34,006 nt of DNA from Kiritimatiellia bacterium. Its GTDB lineage: Bacteria; Verrucomicrobiota; Kiritimatiellia; JAQICX01. Positions 31,797 through 34,006 of the stretch are shown in pieces (within the stretch, counting starts at the first letter, position 1; every line of letters starts with the position of its first letter). Location: contig JAQICX010000082.1 in the NCBI GenBank assembly GCA_027858345.1, positions 1-34,006 on the forward strand, in the 5' to 3' direction. The notes beneath the pieces were generated by a model. The model did no database searches. It worked only from the letters and a program-made list of their open reading frames with translations, and was not told the DNA's origin. Made by a program: the position numbers and the translations under genes.

Positions 31797-31945
31797 ATCG
31801 ACTCGTGTTTTAAAAAGCTGTGCTTTTGAAAAAAGGTCATTCAAAGTATTGGACGAATGAAAACTGGAGAAGCAACTCAGTAACAAACAGGGATCGTTTC
31901 GTTGTTTCATGAACGATCGCGAATCAAATACAGAAAGGACATTAC

Positions 31946-32470
31946 ATGAACAAGGTGTCAAAAAGTTTCTTCTTGGGTTCCACCGCTATTGGCTTTGGAA
32001 TTGTCGATGTGCTCCTCGTTATCTCGGATGTATGGATCAAAACAAGTTCCCCAGAAGCGGGTCTCGGCCTGCTCGGATTGTCATACATTCTGGTGCTCTT
32101 CGGTGAGATTGTCCTGGTCGTACTTTTGTATAAATCCTGGGCGGCGATCCAAGATGGTCACGCGAGGACGACGCCTGGGAAGGCCATAGGGTTCTTATTC
32201 ATTCCGTTCTTTAATATCTACTGGGCCTTCCAAGCCACATGGGGGTTGTCCAAGGATTTCAACGCATACCTACAGAGAAATTCCATATCCGTTGCAGCAC
32301 TTCCAGAAGGACTCTTTCTCTCTTTCTGTATTCTGAGCATCACGGCGTGGATTCCGATTCCTATTCCGAGATTTGTGCTACCCGTTGTGTTCTATATCTT
32401 TGGGTTGATCATGGTTTCCACCCTGTGTGACGCAATCAATGCGGTCGCAGAGAAACCACACCAGCAATAG
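31946..32470 (+). CDS. Multi-spanning membrane protein with 'TPGKAIGFLFIPFFNIYW' motif
   Basis: The 174-residue product starts after AAAGGACATTAC and has four hydrophobic spans: about 8-28, 42-62, 82-103 and 121-165 (possibly two). Between spans 2 and 3 is the sequence RTTPGKAIGFLFIPFFNIYW followed by AF-x-ATWGLSKDFNAY. I know this signature from a widespread family of small bacterial membrane proteins (DUF4328-like in style), whose function is not known. The conserved Pro-Gly-Lys, Pro-Phe-Phe-Asn and the Asp-Phe-Asn after the third span are all kept, so the gene looks intact. Copy C of the post-gene repeat starts right after its stop. Confidence 0.8.
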   Translation: MNKVSKSFFLGSTAIGFGIVDVLLVISDVWIKTSSPEAGLGLLGLSYILVLFGEIVLVVLLYKSWAAIQDGHARTTPGKAIGFLFIPFFNIYWAFQATWGLSKDFNAYLQRNSISVAALPEGLFLSFCILSITAWIPIPIPRFVLPVVFYIFGLIMVSTLCDAINAVAEKPHQQ

Positions 32471-32479
32471 CTGTTAAGT

Positions 32480-32526
32480 ACCAAATTAAACTGGTGCGCC
32501 AAGGAAAGCCTTGGACGTCTTATGGG
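32480..32526 (+). repeat. Post-gene hairpin repeat, copy C
   Basis: ACCAAATTAAAC, the perfect CCAAGG-AAAG-CCTTGG hairpin (32499-32514) and GACGTCTTATGGGG, nine bases after the stop at 32470. In this copy the small frame is broken: the expected ATG is CTG (32471), and the segment before the hairpin is two bases shorter than in copy D. Confidence 0.85.
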
Positions 32527-32657
32527 GAGAGAGAAAAAGTTAAAATTGAAAAGGGAAAGTGGAAAAATACAGGAATAGTCTAGTCCTTTCTATTAAGAAA
32601 GTGTCAACTTGTATTAGGATAAGACAAAGGAACTCTTAGCGGACAGGTAGGTAAAGG

Positions 32658-32984
32658 ATGTCAAAATTAATGGAGCCAAAACAGCAATATAAATTTTTAA
32701 CATTTCATAATCTACTGCGTTTTATAGTAGTTATATTTTACCCTACAGTTATGCTGGTTTTAATGGATAGAGAACGTAAATTTAATATCACTTTTCCAGG
32801 AAGATACGTATATGATTTAATGTTGATCTCTATTGTGTTATGTTTTATCTCTGCTTTATTTAGTGTGAAACATGGCTTCTTAGCATTTCTTTTGGAGTTG
32901 GTATTGCTAACTTGTGGATTGATAGCAAGCGTTATTGTTCTCGGAGTTATGTTGATGGCCTTAGACGGTGGATTGTATAGGTAA
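32658..32984 (+). CDS. Small three-span membrane protein of unknown function
   Basis: The 108-residue product starts after AGGTAGGTAAAGG. Hydrophobic stretches at about 18-36 (LLRFIVVIFYPTVMLVLM), 53-68 (LMLISIVLCFISALF) and 72-101 (FLAFLLELVLLTCGLIASV...) suggest three spans, with a basic loop (DRERKF) after the first. No family or motif is recognised. The base composition is AT-rich, unlike the gene before it. The tiny frame of repeat copy D begins on the base after its stop. Confidence 0.7.
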   Translation: MSKLMEPKQQYKFLTFHNLLRFIVVIFYPTVMLVLMDRERKFNITFPGRYVYDLMLISIVLCFISALFSVKHGFLAFLLELVLLTCGLIASVIVLGVMLMALDGGLYR

Positions 32985-33059
32985 ATGTTGTCGACCAAAT
33001 TAAAAGCGGGTGCGCCAAGGAAAGCCTTGGACATCTTATGGGGTAAACCCTTTGAGTAA
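32985..33059 (+). CDS. 24-residue ORF containing repeat copy D
   Basis: An ATG directly follows the upstream TAA (TAAATG), opening MLSTKLKAGAPRKALDILWG then KPFE and a stop. It shares PRKALDILW with the ORF at 28402, which also starts right behind a stop codon. No separate ribosome-binding site is visible. Whether it is translated is unknown; placement and shared core are the only support. Confidence 0.35.
   Translation: MLSTKLKAGAPRKALDILWGKPFE
32994..33042 (+). repeat. Post-gene hairpin repeat, copy D
   Basis: ACCAAATTAAAA, GCGGGTGCG, the perfect CCAAGG-AAAG-CCTTGG hairpin (33015-33030) and GACATCTTATGGGG. It starts nine bases after the stop at 32984, the same distance as copy C from its gene. 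Confidence 0.85.
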
Positions 33060-33085
33060 AGATTTCAGATGGTAGATGTTTGCTC

Positions 33086-33114
33086 TTGTGTAATTCAACT
33101 AAATTATGTATTAT
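33086..33114 (+). promoter_or_regulatory. Possible promoter of the nucleotidyltransferase toxin-antitoxin operon
   Basis: TTGTGT (33086-33091), a 17-base spacer and TATTAT (33109-33114). The ATG of the first gene is at 33122, so transcription would start at or within a base or two of it, giving a leaderless message. The -35 box is weak. Confidence 0.4.
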
Positions 33115-33121
33115 CTTTAAT

Positions 33122-33319
33122 ATGAAAAAAAGAAATTTGACAATAAAATTTTATGATTCTTTTGAGCAAGAAGAAATGGCTGAAGTTCAAAGGCGTACTA
33201 ATAAAACTCCAAAAGAGAACCTAGATGAGTTTGCTATACTTCAAAGTAGAGTATTTGGGGAAAACTGGCATAAACAAAAGATGGTTCGTAAGATAACCTT
33301 TGAAAAAGTGACGTGGTGA
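33122..33319 (+). CDS. Antitoxin-like partner of the nucleotidyltransferase
   Basis: The 65-residue product begins MKKRNLTIKFYDSFEQEEMA and continues EVQRRTNKTPKENLDEFAIL and GENWHKQKMVRKITFEKV. I chose ATG 33122; an upstream TTG (33080) would add 14 residues that overlap the promoter. Short proteins of this kind (a beta-strand, an acidic 'SFEEAE' helix, then a helix with a Pro-Glu-like turn) commonly precede AbiEii/DUF6036-like nucleotidyltransferases, as toxin-antitoxin partners. The gene ends 3 nt before the nucleotidyltransferase, so they form one operon. The antitoxin role rests on this pairing. Confidence 0.68.
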   Translation: MKKRNLTIKFYDSFEQEEMAEVQRRTNKTPKENLDEFAILQSRVFGENWHKQKMVRKITFEKVTW

Positions 33320-33322
33320 TTT

Positions 33323-33772
33323 ATGTTTTTTAGTGATGACATGAAAGATTTAATAACTTTCTTCGAAAAGTATTCTGTTCAATATCTTTTGGTTGGTGGT
33401 TTTGCTGTAAATTATTATGGTTATGTTCGAACTACTATGGATATTGATATTCTCGTATTTCCCTCTAAAAAGAATGCAAATCAAATAATGTTGGCTTTAA
33501 AGGAGTTTGGTTTTGGTGCAGCAGAAATACCTACCGATTATTTTTCAAAAGAGGGTTGTGCTATACATTTGGGTGTTGAACCAAATAGAATTGATATTCT
33601 TACTAAATTAAAAGATATTTCCAATGAACAAATTTTTAATAATTCTCAGAAAATTCAATATGAGGGAATAGAATTGAATATTATTTCAAAGAGTGATTTG
33701 CTTGAGTGCAAAAAGAAATCTGGTCGTTTAAAAGATTTAGCTGATGCTGAAGAGCTTGAAAAGTTAAAATGA
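33323..33772 (+). CDS. Nucleotidyltransferase toxin-like protein (AbiEii/DUF6036-like)
   Basis: The 149-residue product (ATG 33323; ATG 33341 is an alternative) is a minimal DNA-polymerase-beta-type nucleotidyltransferase. The active-site pattern is complete at its start: VGGFAVNYYGYVRTTMDIDI, with the GG of the nucleotide-binding helix and the D-I-D metal-binding pair, followed by a third candidate acid in NRIDILTKL (about residue 93). The C-terminal K-S-D-LLECKK...LKDLADAEEL is also typical of the family. Such enzymes in pairs with a small upstream partner are type IV/MenT-like toxins that modify tRNA or other targets. The pair here looks intact, unlike the VapBC pair at 29493. The exact substrate cannot be read from sequence. 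Confidence 0.82.
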   Translation: MFFSDDMKDLITFFEKYSVQYLLVGGFAVNYYGYVRTTMDIDILVFPSKKNANQIMLALKEFGFGAAEIPTDYFSKEGCAIHLGVEPNRIDILTKLKDISNEQIFNNSQKIQYEGIELNIISKSDLLECKKKSGRLKDLADAEELEKLK

Positions 33773-33829
33773 TTTGTCTGAAAAATTAATGACAATAGAG
33801 ATTGTTTGGGATTTTATACATACGCTAAC

Positions 33830-33910
33830 CTGGCTTGGCCACAACATCCCGAAGGTGGTTAACCCAAGCGTATTCCCCTTCAATGGTAGGAAGCGTCCCT
33901 CCCATTGTTA
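33830..33910. repeat. Degenerate relative of the hairpin leader repeat
   Basis: CAATGG (33881-33886) and CCATTG (33902-33907) flank AGCGTCCCTCC, recalling the GCTGTCCCTCCCATTGG end of the leader repeats at 3480 and 23745. The GGACAGCG arm is missing. I see no gene between 33773 and 33983. Confidence 0.4.
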
Positions 33911-33921
33911 AAATTTTAAAA

Positions 33922-33983
33922 GTGTAGTCTCCCGCCGCATTTGTTATAATGCGGTAAGCAACAAAAAAACAGGAGAACTACAC
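33922..33983 (+). promoter_or_regulatory. Leader that can fold over the ribosome-binding site
   Basis: GTGTAGTCTCC (33922-33932) can pair with GGAGAACTACAC (33972-33983) with one bulged base, closing over the Shine-Dalgarno AGGAG (33971-33975) just before the ATG at 33984. An inner hairpin CCGCATT-TGTTAT-AATGCGG (33935-33954) sits in between and also contains a TATAAT (33945-33950). If TATAAT is the -10, transcripts from this promoter would lack the 5' arm and escape the stem, whereas read-through transcripts would carry it and be silenced. Confidence 0.5.
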
Positions 33984-34006
33984 ATGGGGAATATAGCAAA
34001 AACAGA
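33984..34006 (+). CDS. Start of a gene cut by the window edge
   Basis: ATG GGG AAT ATA GCA AAA ACA codes MGNIAKT before the window ends. The AGGAG eight bases upstream is well placed. The RBS-hiding leader is of a kind often found before transposase genes, so an insertion-sequence gene is a reasonable guess, but seven codons do not identify a family. Confidence 0.5.

Noticed and set aside
27382..33030. CCAAGG-AAAG-CCTTGG hairpins as intrinsic terminators
   Set aside because: The stem is short (6 bp), and the bases after it are GACGTCTTATGG-like with no T-run.
27362..33042. Post-gene repeats as integron attC sites
   Set aside because: They follow genes in a one-orientation array, but I find no RYYYAAC...GTTRRRY pairs flanking each copy, the palindrome covers only 16 bases, and no integron integrase is present.

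Overview
The window looks like an AT-rich bacterial chromosome segment. Every gene I can support is on the + strand. My best guess for the source is the PVC superphylum (Kiritimatiellota/Lentisphaerota-like). This rests on the style of the intergenic DNA (hairpin repeats built on GGACAGCG/CGCTGTCC, and a 'TSNIERPTSNI'-type tandem repeat near 509-542), on the many large secreted proteins of unknown function, and on a SUMF1 domain. It is an inference from texture; there is no rRNA or core gene here to prove it. I see no tRNA, rRNA or CRISPR array.

Layout. Positions 1-1180 carry no credible gene, only hairpin-rich repeats. Positions 1181-3466 are a tight three-gene operon: an ECF sigma factor, a single-pass membrane protein placed like an anti-sigma factor, and an exported protein. 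Positions 3480-25954 are the core. They hold an array of exported proteins, most of which begin with a CsgG/LpoB/TolB-N-like alpha/beta module (conserved [DE]RE/ERD followed by ADILI-GS), often twice per protein. In the larger members this is followed by helical repeats, a beta-propeller and a variable C-terminus: lipocalin-like (7019-9178), ankyrin repeats (13534-15444), a duplicated CsgG-like module (15548-19473) or SUMF1/formylglycine-generating-enzyme-like (19584-23720). Two of these large genes are split by single frameshifts, one in a run of ten G and one in a tandemly duplicated region. A roughly 340-bp hairpin-bearing leader occurs twice (3480-3857 and 23745-24094). It runs up to the start codons of two unrelated genes, a small CsgG-like protein and a thioredoxin/alpha-beta-hydrolase fusion.

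Positions 26103-34006 are an accessory patchwork: small cysteine-rich, membrane and exported proteins of unknown function, an IS256-type transposase remnant, a decayed VapBC pair, an AlbA_2/ATPase regulator, an intact nucleotidyltransferase toxin-antitoxin pair and, at the edge, the first codons of a gene with a leader that can hide its ribosome-binding site. Four copies of an approximately 48-bp element (hairpin CCAAGG-AAAG-CCTTGG, also readable as PRKALD[IV]LW) sit just 3' of genes here. Two copies form tiny ORFs starting 0-3 nt after the upstream stop.

How the parts may work together (inference): the ECF/anti-sigma operon could sense envelope state and control the exported CsgG-like/propeller proteins. 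These resemble a family of envelope-associated or secreted assemblies that share one N-terminal module and vary in their C-terminal domain. Nothing in the sequence proves that regulation. The 25-kb array and the post-gene repeat are the two most unusual things here.
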